Shown: piece after piece, positions 1 to 8,555 of the stretch
Position numbering within the stretch: the stretch's first letter is position 1
Layout of the letters: each line of letters begins with the position of its first letter
Source: Halomonas sp. UBA3074
GTDB lineage: Bacteria > Pseudomonadota > Gammaproteobacteria > Pseudomonadales > Halomonadaceae
Assembly (NCBI RefSeq): GCF_002366715.1
Contig: NZ_DFBS01000020.1
Span: forward strand, 1-64,000
Length of the DNA stretch: 64,000 nt
Direction of reading: 5' to 3'
The notes under the pieces: model-generated
Told to the model about the DNA's origin: nothing
The model's database searches: none
What the model saw: the letters and a program-made list of their open reading frames with translations, nothing else
Translations under genes and position numbers: made by a program

Positions 1-1778
1 CCACCAGATTTGACTATAACTCTACTCATGTTTCTCGAATGCGTAACGAGGAGCGGCGTGTTTTAACGCATTTATACGGCTTGGTGCTACTGCTGATTAC
101 GTTGCTGATGTTTTCTGGCGGTATGTTAGTGCGCGCACTGATTCTAGAAGGACGAACGAGTAGACGTAAGGCGCAGGCATTAGAAGCGAAAGGGTTAGAG
201 CTGAATGAAGCTGCCAAAAAAGCCGAGAAAGCAAGCTTAGCGAAGTCAGAATTTATGGCGGTCATGAGCCACGAAATCCGTACGCCGTTAAACGGCGTGG
301 TCGGTATGGCCGATTTGCTCAGCGAGGAGGTTAAAACCCCCACCGCCGTCACCTATTTAGCGGCCTTGAAGCGCAGTGCGGAAAGCCTGCGCGCGGTAAT
401 TAACGATATTCTCGACTACACCAAAATTGAGTCTGGGCGCCTTGATTTAGACTGCCAGCCGATAGAGCTTCATCAATGTATCCACGAGTTATGTGAAAGC
501 TATCTGCTGGCAGAGCCGAAAGCGAAGGTGATTTTTAGTTATTCCATAGATCCTGGCCTGCCGCACTCCGTACTGGGTGACATCGCACGGTTACGTCAGA
601 TAATGATGAACTTAATTAACAATGCGCTGAAGTTTACGACAGTGGGGTTTGTCACCCTGCATGTCAGTCCTGAAGACAGTGATTACATCCGGGTTAACGT
701 CACGGACACCGGCTGCGGTATCAATGAAGCGGATCAAAAACACCTGTTTTCAGCGTTTTCTCAGGTAGATACCTCTATTGCACGTCGGCATGAAGGGACG
801 GGGCTAGGGCTTGCAATATGCAAGCGCTTAGTAGAGGCCATGCAAGGGGAGATTGGCGTTAATAGTCAACCGGGAGTCGGCAGCCAATTTTGGTTTACGG
901 TTTCCATGCCCAAGACGCTACCCATCACGCCCTATCTTTCCGGCAAGCATCACTCAGGGGTTGCTGGAAATCACCATATTTTAGTGGTGGAAGATAACCC
1001 GCTCAATCAAACGGTTGCTCAAGTGATGCTCGAGCGTCTAGGCCAGCACGTTACGGTGGCTGAAAATGGCCGAGAAGCGCTCATGCAGCTTGAATGTGGG
1101 CATAGCAACTTCGATTTAGTATTAATGGATATGCAGATGCCCGTGCTTGATGGTACAGAAACAACCCGACGTTGGCGGGCTTTCGAACATAGCCATCAAC
1201 TACCATGGCTGCCAATCGTAGCAATGACCGCTAACGTTATGTCCGAGCATCGTGAACGCTGTATCGATAGTGGGATGGACGACATGATCCATAAACCTTT
1301 TACCCGCGATGAGTTGCAGCAAACAATCGGCCGCTACCTCTCGGCCTCCAGGGCTGCAGAAGTGATCAGCGCTGACTCAGATGAAGGGGCGCATCAAAAA
1401 TTCGACTCGTTAGCAGCCATCAGTTGCCAAGATCACATTCTGGATGAGCGCATTTGCACGGAGTTAAAAGGTGCTTTTGATCCTGCCGCACTAAGCAGTT
1501 TGCTATCGATCTTTTTAAACCGATTGAGTGAACGTAATGCTCGATTCGATGCTTATTGGCAGCTAAACGATCGAGAAGCCTTATGCCAAGAGGCACACTC
1601 TTTAAAAGGCGCCGCTTCCTCCTTAGGCTGTATTGCTATTGCAGAACAAGCCAGCCAATTGGAGCAAGCAGCGTTAACCTCTCCCCTTGAGGAGCTTGCT
1701 GATTATTTGGAACGCCTGGCGGCGCTGCAAACAACGACACAACACGCATTGCAGCGGGCTAACATGCTCTCTTCCTAA
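1..1778 (+). CDS. Hybrid sensor histidine kinase (HisKA-HATPase-REC-HPt), 5' end cut off
   Basis: The reading frame is open from base 3 with no stop before the first ATG at 39, so the gene enters from the left and its N-terminal sensor part is missing. Numbered from that ATG, a membrane helix lies at about residues 11-35. A HisKA dimerisation box follows (MSHEIRTPLNG, phospho-His 78), then the HATPase with an N box (NLINNALKF) and G boxes (DTGCGI, GTGLGLAI). A receiver domain has acceptor Asp 364 (LVLMDMQMP), and a C-terminal HPt domain has His 520 (AHSLKGAASS). This is the BarA/ArcB-type layout for a multistep phosphorelay His-Asp-His-Asp. Its 3' end overlaps the convergent REC-EAL gene by 4 bases. 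The signal sensed cannot be told from what is visible. Confidence 0.93.
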   Translation, partial: TRFDYNSTHVSRMRNEERRVLTHLYGLVLLLITLLMFSGGMLVRALILEGRTSRRKAQALEAKGLELNEAAKKAEKASLAKSEFMAVMSHEIRTPLNGVVGMADLLSEEVKTPTAVTYLAALKRSAESLRAVINDILDYTKIESGRLDLDCQPIELHQCIHELCESYLLAEPKAKVIFSYSIDPGLPHSVLGDIARLRQIMMNLINNALKFTTVGFVTLHVSPEDSDYIRVNVTDTGCGINEADQKHLFSAFSQVDTSIARRHEGTGLGLAICKRLVEAMQGEIGVNSQPGVGSQFWFTVSMPKTLPITPYLSGKHHSGVAGNHHILVVEDNPLNQTVAQVMLERLGQHVTVAENGREALMQLECGHSNFDLVLMDMQMPVLDGTETTRRWRAFEHSHQLPWLPIVAMTANVMSEHRERCIDSGMDDMIHKPFTRDELQQTIGRYLSASRAAEVISADSDEGAHQKFDSLAAISCQDHILDERICTELKGAFDPAALSSLLSIFLNRLSERNARFDAYWQLNDREALCQEAHSLKGAASSLGCIAIAEQASQLEQAALTSPLEELADYLERLAALQTTTQHALQRANMLSS

Positions 1779-2935
1779 ACGACGTTATTCGTTTGTGAAC
1801 GTTCACAAAGCCAAGCATTAAGTGCGCCAGCCGTTAACGGGCGAGAAATAAAATACCCTTGCCCCATATGGCAACCCGCTTCAACAAGCGTGTCGTATTG
1901 TGAAGCCGTTTCGATGCCTTCTGCGAAGACCTTGAGGCCAAGGCGCTTGCTCATGTCGATAATCGATAAGGTAATAGCCAGTGCGTCTTTATCTTCGTCA
2001 ATCAGTGAGACAAAACTACGGTCAATCTTTAGTTCGCTAAAGGGTAATCGATAGAGCTGCGTCAAAGAGGAGTAGCCCGTACCGAAATCGTCTAGCGCAA
2101 GTTGGCATCCGCGTTGTCTCATCGTTTTAAGCACGGAGCTAGTATAACCTAAACACTCAATGCCTACCGATTCAGTCAGCTCTAAGGTAATGTTGGCCAG
2201 TGTTGCACCACTTTGGAGAGTGAGTTGATCGAACTCTTCCATTACTCCTTCCGCTTGAATAAAAGCAGCCGGTATATTGATAGCGACGTTCAGGTTCCAG
2301 CCGAGCGACTGCCAAAGCGCTTGTTGCTTAAACGCATGCTTAATGACGCACCGGGTGAGGGGGAGCATTAGCCCGTTTTGCTCCGCAAGAGGAATAAAGC
2401 TATCGGGATAGAGCACGCCACGCTCAGGGTCCTGCCAGCGCACTAACGCTTCTACCCCGGTGACATGGCCTTTTTGCAGGTCGATTTGAGGTTGATAGGC
2501 GAGAAAAAGCTGATTTTCAGCAATAGCTCGCGCCAAATCGTCCTTGGTAGGTGGTTTAGGCACATTTTTTAAGGGTTCAAGAATCGCTATTAAATCGGTT
2601 AGCAGCTTAGACTTAGGCAGGAAACCGAGCATGTGAAAGCCCATTGTTTTACCTTTTGAAAGCGCTATATCTGCCGTTTCCTGAGTGCAGCTACTAATGA
2701 TCAAAATTGACGCTTTTAAACGTAAATCGTAGAGATAGTCTAATATATCGAGGCCGGTAAATTCGCCGAGCCCAAGGTCAAGCAAGATTAACTCTGCATT
2801 GAGTAGCGCAGGCTTGCGTGCGAGCTCCCCCAAGCTACCGGCGGTGACCACGTCATAACCCTGCTGCGTTAGCAGCATTTTACCTAGTAATTGTACGTCT
2901 AGGTCATCATCAATAACTAAAGCATTTGATAGCAT
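1775..2935 (-). CDS. Response regulator with EAL cyclic-di-GMP phosphodiesterase domain
   Basis: 386 residues. An N-terminal receiver domain (about 1-120) has acidic residues D9-D11 and probable phospho-acceptor Asp 53 (LILLDLGLG). A C-terminal EAL domain spans about 135-380. The catalytic signatures look intact: EALVRW (162-167), LELTES (251-256), DDFGTGYSS (282-290), KIDRSFV (303-309) and FAEGIET (337-343). It is therefore predicted to be an active phosphodiesterase hydrolysing c-di-GMP to pGpG, switched by phosphorylation. It converges on the hybrid kinase with a 4-base overlap. That kinase's HPt domain is an obvious candidate phosphodonor, though this is inference from position. No DNA-binding domain is present. 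Confidence 0.93.
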   Translation of the reverse strand: MLSNALVIDDDLDVQLLGKMLLTQQGYDVVTAGSLGELARKPALLNAELILLDLGLGEFTGLDILDYLYDLRLKASILIISSCTQETADIALSKGKTMGFHMLGFLPKSKLLTDLIAILEPLKNVPKPPTKDDLARAIAENQLFLAYQPQIDLQKGHVTGVEALVRWQDPERGVLYPDSFIPLAEQNGLMLPLTRCVIKHAFKQQALWQSLGWNLNVAINIPAAFIQAEGVMEEFDQLTLQSGATLANITLELTESVGIECLGYTSSVLKTMRQRGCQLALDDFGTGYSSLTQLYRLPFSELKIDRSFVSLIDEDKDALAITLSIIDMSKRLGLKVFAEGIETASQYDTLVEAGCHMGQGYFISRPLTAGALNAWLCERSQTNNVV

Positions 2936-3016
2936 CTGTGTTCCTGTGATTGCTAATGCAATGGGCAGCGTTTTAAGTTGACGGGATAGGTAGAGAGGGA
3001 TAAGTGAAACGCGAAA

Positions 3017-3043
3017 TTCCCCGGGCCACCCTGGCCCGGGGAA
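3017..3043 (-). terminator. Rho-independent terminator of the chemoreceptor gene
   Basis: A perfect 12-bp stem (TTCCCCGGGCCA with its complement) and a 3-base loop lie just downstream of the chemoreceptor stop codon. On the minus strand it is followed by only a short T-rich run (ATTTCGCGTTT), so the T tract is weak but the stem is very stable. Confidence 0.75.
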
Positions 3044-3052
3044 ACCTCAAGC

Positions 3053-4729
3053 TTAGAAGGATTCCCACTCTGGTTGCGACGTACTCACTAACTTACGCGA
3101 TGCTGACGGCGTAGAGTGTGGCTTTATTTCCGGAGGGGCCAACGCCGCACTGCTGGGAGAAGCCTGTTCGTCTGCATTACTAAGCTTGAAGGCGCCCACC
3201 AGTTTGCCTAGTCGATCGGCTTGTTCTCTCAATTCTGCGGCGGCAGCACTGGATTCTTCGACCATGGAGGCATTGTGCTGCGTCATGCTATCCAGCTCGT
3301 TCACAGCGTCATTGACTTGCCCTATCCCCACGCTTTGTTCTTTAGCACCGGCACTAATTTCCGCGATGACATCCGCCACGCGCTCGATGCTCTTGACCAT
3401 CTCCTGCATGGTGACGCTGGTGTGCTTGACTTGCTCAACGCCCGATTTGGTTCGACTTAACGAAGTATTGATCAGGTCGGCAATATTTTTGGCCGCATCA
3501 CTCGAACGGCTGGCTAATATACGCACCTCTTGCGCTACCACGGCAAACCCTCGGCCATGTTCACCCGCGCGAGCGGCTTCTACTGAGGCGTTGAGGGCCA
3601 GAATATTGGTTTGAAAAGCGATACTATCGATCAGGCTGACGATGTTACTGATCTCAGAAGAGGAATCGTTAATGGTATCCATCGTCTGCTCAACGGTGTG
3701 CATGGATCGCAAACCCTGCTGGGCGAGCTCTTTAGTCGAAAGAGCAAGCTGATCGGCCTGTTGTGCTGAGTCAGAAGCATTAGTGACCACCGCCGCTATC
3801 TCTTCCATGGACGCCGATGTTTGCTGCAGATTGGCGGCTGCTTGCTCCGTGCGCGCGGCGAGCTCTTGGCTACCTTTGGCAATTTCAGTGGAGGCGTGCT
3901 GAAGGCTGACCGTACTGCTGCTAACGGATTGCAGCGTGTCATCAATGCGCTTAATGAAGGCGTTAAACTGTTGCGCTAATTCGCCAATTTCGTCGCGCCG
4001 CTGGCTGTTGATACGGGCGGTTAGGTCACCATCACCTTCGGTGATCTCTTTAATGCGGCCAGTAATCTGACGAATGGCGCGAGACATCATTAACGGACCT
4101 AACAAAGCAATGAGGATTGCAATCACACAAACAATAAGAGAAATAATGATAGTCGTGGTTTGTTGCAGTTGAATCCTATCTGCAACCGCTGCTTCGGCTT
4201 GGTAGGTGGCCGTTTCGATATTAACGCCGGACACATCATAGAGTTCACGAAGCGAATTGAAGTGGTCTAGTGACGAGCCTGAAAGAATAGCTAAAGCTTC
4301 CGCCGTTTCACCGCTTCTGTGCATACTGAAAACTTGCTCAACTTCTTCTTTCCAATCGCTATACAGTGCTTCTAAATTAGCCAATTGAACCGTAAGCTCT
4401 GGATAGTTTTGCATTAACTCGGCATAAAGTTTTATACGGTCGTAAGCCTGCTGAGCATTTTCCTCAAACGCTACTACTAATTCAGATGCTCTTTGACTAT
4501 TCGGGTCGGAAAGTAAATATTCAATTTCGGCTACCCTAGCCTGGTAAAGATCGCGGTCGCCATTGAGGGTGGCGGAAGTCGCCGGAATATAATTGGTGAT
4601 AAACGTATCAAGGCGATTTTTTACCGTATTAACAAGCAGGGCATCGGCAACGACAATCACTAGTAGTGCCAATGCCACACTAATGAAGGCTAACGCATAT
4701 TTAACTTTAATCTGGTGAAGGCGGTTCAT
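3053..4729 (-). CDS. Methyl-accepting chemotaxis protein
   Basis: 558 residues with the classic transmembrane chemoreceptor layout: TM1 about 11-33, a periplasmic four-helix-bundle sensor region of about 155 residues, TM2 about 191-215, HAMP, then the cytoplasmic MA hairpin. The tip is the conserved block around SIAFQTNILALNASVEAARA, which contacts CheA and CheW. The protein ends in EWESF, close to the NWETF pentapeptide that tethers CheR and CheB in high-abundance receptors such as Tsr and Tar, so it is probably a major receptor methylated in trans-dimer fashion. The ligand is unknown. It is monocistronic, with its own terminator. No chemotaxis kinase or flagellar genes are nearby. Confidence 0.95.
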   Translation of the reverse strand: MNRLHQIKVKYALAFISVALALLVIVVADALLVNTVKNRLDTFITNYIPATSATLNGDRDLYQARVAEIEYLLSDPNSQRASELVVAFEENAQQAYDRIKLYAELMQNYPELTVQLANLEALYSDWKEEVEQVFSMHRSGETAEALAILSGSSLDHFNSLRELYDVSGVNIETATYQAEAAVADRIQLQQTTTIIISLIVCVIAILIALLGPLMMSRAIRQITGRIKEITEGDGDLTARINSQRRDEIGELAQQFNAFIKRIDDTLQSVSSSTVSLQHASTEIAKGSQELAARTEQAAANLQQTSASMEEIAAVVTNASDSAQQADQLALSTKELAQQGLRSMHTVEQTMDTINDSSSEISNIVSLIDSIAFQTNILALNASVEAARAGEHGRGFAVVAQEVRILASRSSDAAKNIADLINTSLSRTKSGVEQVKHTSVTMQEMVKSIERVADVIAEISAGAKEQSVGIGQVNDAVNELDSMTQHNASMVEESSAAAAELREQADRLGKLVGAFKLSNADEQASPSSAALAPPEIKPHSTPSASRKLVSTSQPEWESF

Positions 4730-4896
4730 TTGTACGACTCCGGTAGTGAGGAATTATGAGCGCACATTACCGTTAAAGTATTAACAAGGTCGATAGTTTA
4801 GCGAAACTTGTCACTTTTGTTTACGTTCTGATTTTTTTATTAGCCTTATAACGATTTATTGATAACGCTAATAAGAGTTATTCACTCTTAAAAGAT

Positions 4897-6777
4897 TTAT
4901 TGATAACCCGCCGCTTGAAGCTTAAACAGCTTCGCATAGCGACCATTCGCTTCCAGCAGCGCCTCATGGGTACCGCGCTCGATGATATGCCCTTGGTCGA
5001 TCACCAAAATGAGATCGGCACTGCGGACGGTCGAAAAACGGTGGGAGATCAAAATAGCCATCTTGTCGCGGCTATGTTCGCGAAAACGGGCGAAAACTTC
5101 GGCTTCTGCGGCGGCATCCATGGCGGCGGTGGGTTCATCGAGCACAATGATATCGGCGTTTTCGCGCATGTAAGCACGGGAAAGGGCGATTTTTTGCCAC
5201 TGCCCGCCGGAGAGTTCCTGGCCATTTTTAAACCAACGACCCAATTGGGTTTGGTAGCCGTTTGCCATGCGAGTAATAAAGTCATCCGCCATACCGTGAC
5301 GTGCGGCCTGCTGCCAGCGTTGTTCGTCGTCGAAAGCCTGGGTATCGCCTACCCCCAAGTTCTCACCCACCTGCAGTTGGTAACGCACGAAATCCTGAAA
5401 AATCACACCCGTGCGATCACGCAATGCTTGTGTGCTCCAGTCCCGTAAGTCACTGCCGTCTAAAAGAATCCGCCCCTGAGTAGGGCGGTAGAGCCGTGTT
5501 AATAGTTTGATCAGGGTGGTCTTGCCTGAACCATTCTCACCGACTAACGCTAGGCTCTGGCCAGGCGAGAGATGCAGGGAAATATTGTGAAGAACCGGAT
5601 CTTGGAGAACAGAATCGCCGCCAGGATAAGCGAAACTGACGTTCTCAAAGCGCAGCCCGTCCCCAGGCAGGGCGCCCTGAGAGAGGGTGCCTGTCTCGGC
5701 TTCGACGGGCTGTTCGAGATACTCATAAAGATTGGAGAGGTACAGGTTGTCTTCGTACATCCCGCTAATCGCGGTAAGGCTGGCAGAAAGCGCCGCTTGG
5801 CCCTGTTTGAAAACCATTAAATACATGGTCATTTGGCCCAAGGTAAGTGCCCCAGCGATCGTTTCAACCACGACCCAACCGTAAGCCGCGTAAAACGTTA
5901 AGGTGCCCAGCAATCCCAACAGAAAGCCCCAGCTTTCACGACGCAGCGTGAGGCGACGATCTTCGGCAAACAGCTGGGTAAAAATATCGCGGTAGCGCTT
6001 TAAAAAGAGCCCTTCCAGGCCAAACAGTTTGACCTCTTTAATGCTGTCTTCTCTGGCGAGCACTGTCTCCAGATAAATCTGCATACGGGTTTGCGGCGAG
6101 CGCCAGCGAAACAGGCGAAAGGCATCGCCTGAGAATTTAGCCTCCGAGATAAATACCGGCAGGGCGCCTACCACTAAAATCAGTAACGCCCAGGGGGAAA
6201 ATTGCACCAGTAGCACGCCGAAGCTGCCTAGCGAGATAGCGTTTTGCAGCAAGCCAAAGGTTTTGTTGACCAGCGCCAGTGGCCGCGTAGAGGCTTCGCG
6301 CCGTGCCCGGGTAAGCTGGTCGTAAAGCTCCGAATCCTCAAATTGGCTGAGCGACAGCGAGCCGGCTTTTTCCAGGATCATGACGTTCACCTTCTGCCCG
6401 AGAAGTGCTCGCAAGAGCGACTGCTGGGCAGACAACCCACGTTGGGCGAGGGCAATGGCGCCAATGATCAGCGCCTCGATGCCCACCAGCTTCAGCACGG
6501 GCGTGATTGATGCCAATAAGCTGGGTTCGGAAGCCGCCTGATGCGCCTCCATCGCATTTACCACGCCATCGACAATTAACTGCCCGACCCAGGCCGCCAC
6601 CGCGGGCAGCACACCGGCCACCAGGGTGCAGAGCGCTAACCCAAGCATCATCCAGCGGGAGGTTTCCCAGACCAAGCCAAGCGCGCGGCGGCTGTAGCGG
6701 AAGACACCAAAAAAGCCGCTCAATGGCGAAGAGGAGGTTTCAGAAGTGGGTGGGGACATAGATAACTTGGCAGACAT
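4897..6777 (-). CDS. ABC exporter, fused membrane and ATPase domains
   Basis: 626 residues. The N-terminal half is an ABC type-1 membrane domain with hydrophobic helices from about residue 45 to 340. The C-terminal half is the nucleotide-binding domain: Walker A GENGSGKTT (about 411-419), signature LSGGQ (about 520), Walker B with catalytic Glu in IIVLDEPTAAMD (about 540-551) and switch His in LISHRFS (about 578). It would work as a homodimer exporting lipid, peptide or drug. The substrate cannot be read from sequence. Family members of this type (MsbA/McjD-like half transporters) are often annotated only as ABC transporter ATP-binding/permease. It stands alone between the chemoreceptor and the transferase operon. 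Confidence 0.92.
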   Translation of the reverse strand: MSAKLSMSPPTSETSSSPLSGFFGVFRYSRRALGLVWETSRWMMLGLALCTLVAGVLPAVAAWVGQLIVDGVVNAMEAHQAASEPSLLASITPVLKLVGIEALIIGAIALAQRGLSAQQSLLRALLGQKVNVMILEKAGSLSLSQFEDSELYDQLTRARREASTRPLALVNKTFGLLQNAISLGSFGVLLVQFSPWALLILVVGALPVFISEAKFSGDAFRLFRWRSPQTRMQIYLETVLAREDSIKEVKLFGLEGLFLKRYRDIFTQLFAEDRRLTLRRESWGFLLGLLGTLTFYAAYGWVVVETIAGALTLGQMTMYLMVFKQGQAALSASLTAISGMYEDNLYLSNLYEYLEQPVEAETGTLSQGALPGDGLRFENVSFAYPGGDSVLQDPVLHNISLHLSPGQSLALVGENGSGKTTLIKLLTRLYRPTQGRILLDGSDLRDWSTQALRDRTGVIFQDFVRYQLQVGENLGVGDTQAFDDEQRWQQAARHGMADDFITRMANGYQTQLGRWFKNGQELSGGQWQKIALSRAYMRENADIIVLDEPTAAMDAAAEAEVFARFREHSRDKMAILISHRFSTVRSADLILVIDQGHIIERGTHEALLEANGRYAKLFKLQAAGYQ

Positions 6778-6830
6778 CTCACAAAAAGGAGTGCCATGAT
6801 GCGATGGTTGACCGTGGATAGCCAGCTCAA

Positions 6831-6861
6831 CCGCCGGTTGCCTTCAACGGCAACGCGGCGG
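6831..6861. repeat. GC-rich inverted repeat after the gamma-glutamyltransferase gene
   Basis: Arms CCGCCGGTTGCC and GGCAACGCGGCGG pair around a 6-base loop with one bulge. It lies 40 bases beyond the stop of the minus-strand gene at 6902. No T run follows on the minus strand, so it could be a Rho-dependent terminator hairpin or an mRNA 3' stabiliser. Confidence 0.4.
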
Positions 6862-6901
6862 AGAGACAATTACCGGTTTGGATGCTTATCAGGGCAGCGA
6901 T

Positions 6902-8509
6902 TTACCAGGGAAGCACTGCCCCGTCGGTGCGTGGCTCGGTGCCGCCTTGCAGTACACCGGATTTAGGGTCGCGCAGAATGATCTGACCACGGCCAAAACT
7001 GATGGAGTCAGCGACCTTGACGATCTCATGTCCACGGCGGGCGAGGGCCAGCGCTAGGTGATTGGGAAAATCGGCTTCAACTTCGATGGTTTTGCCTTTG
7101 GTCCACTTCCAGCGCGGCATATCGAGCGCCGCTTGCGGGTTAAGCTGATCCTCTAGCATCGCCGTTACCACCTGCACATGACCTTGGGGCTGCATATAAC
7201 CACCCATCACGCCAAACGGCCCAACGGCTTGGTTATCTTTGGTGATAAAGCCGGGGATGATGGTGTGGTAAGTGCGTTTTCCCGGTGCCAGCGCATTGGG
7301 GTGCTGCGGGTCGAGGGAGAAGGACCAGCCGCGGTTCTGCAGGCTAATGCCTGTGCCGGGTACGACCATGCCGGAACCAAAGCCTTTGAAGTTGCTTTGG
7401 ATCAGCGACACCATGTTGCCATCGCTATCAGCCGTGGCTAGGTAGACGGTGCCACCCTTGATGGGATTACCGTGTACCGGGTCAACGGCTTGTTCGCCGA
7501 TCAGTGCGGCACGTGATTTCAAATAATCATCGTCCAGCATCTGCTCAATGGTGGGGCGCATAGCGTCGAGATCGGTCACGTGCGCAAAGCCATCGACATA
7601 GGCTAGTTTGGTGGCTTCAATACGACGGTGCAGCGTTTCCACGGGATCGCGTCCTTCTTCGCCTAAGTGCTCCAGCATACCCAGCGCTTGCAACACGATC
7701 ATACCGCTGCCGTTAGGAGGGATTTCCCAAATATCATGGCCTTTATAGCGCACGCTAATCGGGTCGACCCACTCCGGCTGGTAAGCCGCTAAGTCTTCTT
7801 TACGCAATAGGCCGCCGTTTTCGCGGGAAAAAGCATCGATAGCCTCGGCCAATTCGCCCTCGTAAAAGGCTTTGGAATGGGTGTCGGCAATTGCTTTAAG
7901 GCTTTTTGCATGGCCTTCTGAGCGCCACAGTTCACCAGCCTCCGGTGCTCGACCTTCAGGGGCAAACGTATCAAACCAAGGTTTGAAAGAAGCCTCGCTA
8001 TAGGCTGAATAGTTGGTGAAGGCGTCCTTCCACATTTGATGAATAACGGGAGAGACGGGGAAGCCTTCTTCTGCCAGCGCAATGGCAGGGGCTAGCAACT
8101 CTGCAAACGGCAGCTTGCCAAAGCGCTCAGACAGTGCCGCCCACGCAGCAGGAGCGCCGGGTACCGTAACAGGCAGCATGCCGTGGTTTGGCACGGTGTC
8201 GTGGCCGAGGGCTTTCAGCGCTTCAATGGTAGCCTCTTGCGGGGCAGGGCCACTGGCATTAAGACCATGCAGTTTGCCGTCGACCCAGACAATCGCAAAA
8301 GCGTCGCTGCCAATTCCATTAGAGGTAGGTTCGACCACGGTTAACGCAGCCGCAGCGGCAATCGCGGCGTCAATCGCATTGCCCCCTTGCTGCAGTATGC
8401 TAATACCCACCTGTGCCGCTAATGGCTGAGAAGTAGCGACCATGCCACGTTTGCCGAAGGTTACCATGCGGCGCGAGGCGCTGGGGTAGAAAAGTGCATC
8501 TTGTTGCAT
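6902..8509 (-). CDS. Gamma-glutamyltransferase family protein (Ntn hydrolase)
   Basis: 535 residues, one chain with the large and small GGT subunits. The N-terminal block resembles the family start (GMVATSQPLAAQ, GGNAIDAAIAAAAAL, EPTSNGIGSDAFAIVW). The probable autocleavage site and nucleophilic Thr lie in KGGTVYLATAD, followed by the usual DSDGNMVSLIQSN. The canonical nucleophile context in E. coli Ggt is NTTHY, so this is a divergent member of the type often seen in amide or acylase subfamilies. No clear signal peptide is seen, unlike periplasmic Ggt, suggesting a cytosolic enzyme. A good ribosome site (AAGGAAA) precedes the ATG. It is the last gene of the tctCBA unit, 46 bases after tctA, so its substrate is probably what that transporter brings in. 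Confidence 0.88.
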   Translation of the reverse strand: MQQDALFYPSASRRMVTFGKRGMVATSQPLAAQVGISILQQGGNAIDAAIAAAAALTVVEPTSNGIGSDAFAIVWVDGKLHGLNASGPAPQEATIEALKALGHDTVPNHGMLPVTVPGAPAAWAALSERFGKLPFAELLAPAIALAEEGFPVSPVIHQMWKDAFTNYSAYSEASFKPWFDTFAPEGRAPEAGELWRSEGHAKSLKAIADTHSKAFYEGELAEAIDAFSRENGGLLRKEDLAAYQPEWVDPISVRYKGHDIWEIPPNGSGMIVLQALGMLEHLGEEGRDPVETLHRRIEATKLAYVDGFAHVTDLDAMRPTIEQMLDDDYLKSRAALIGEQAVDPVHGNPIKGGTVYLATADSDGNMVSLIQSNFKGFGSGMVVPGTGISLQNRGWSFSLDPQHPNALAPGKRTYHTIIPGFITKDNQAVGPFGVMGGYMQPQGHVQVVTAMLEDQLNPQAALDMPRWKWTKGKTIEVEADFPNHLALALARRGHEIVKVADSISFGRGQIILRDPKSGVLQGGTEPRTDGAVLPW

Positions 8510-8555
8510 ACCAGTTTCCTTTTAAGGAGTGCTGTTGATCTAAATTATTTGAATA

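Noticed and set aside
4730..4896. Flagellar sigma-28 promoter before the chemoreceptor gene
   Set aside because: TAAA and GCCGATAA-like pieces occur but not with the required 15-base spacing on the right strand.
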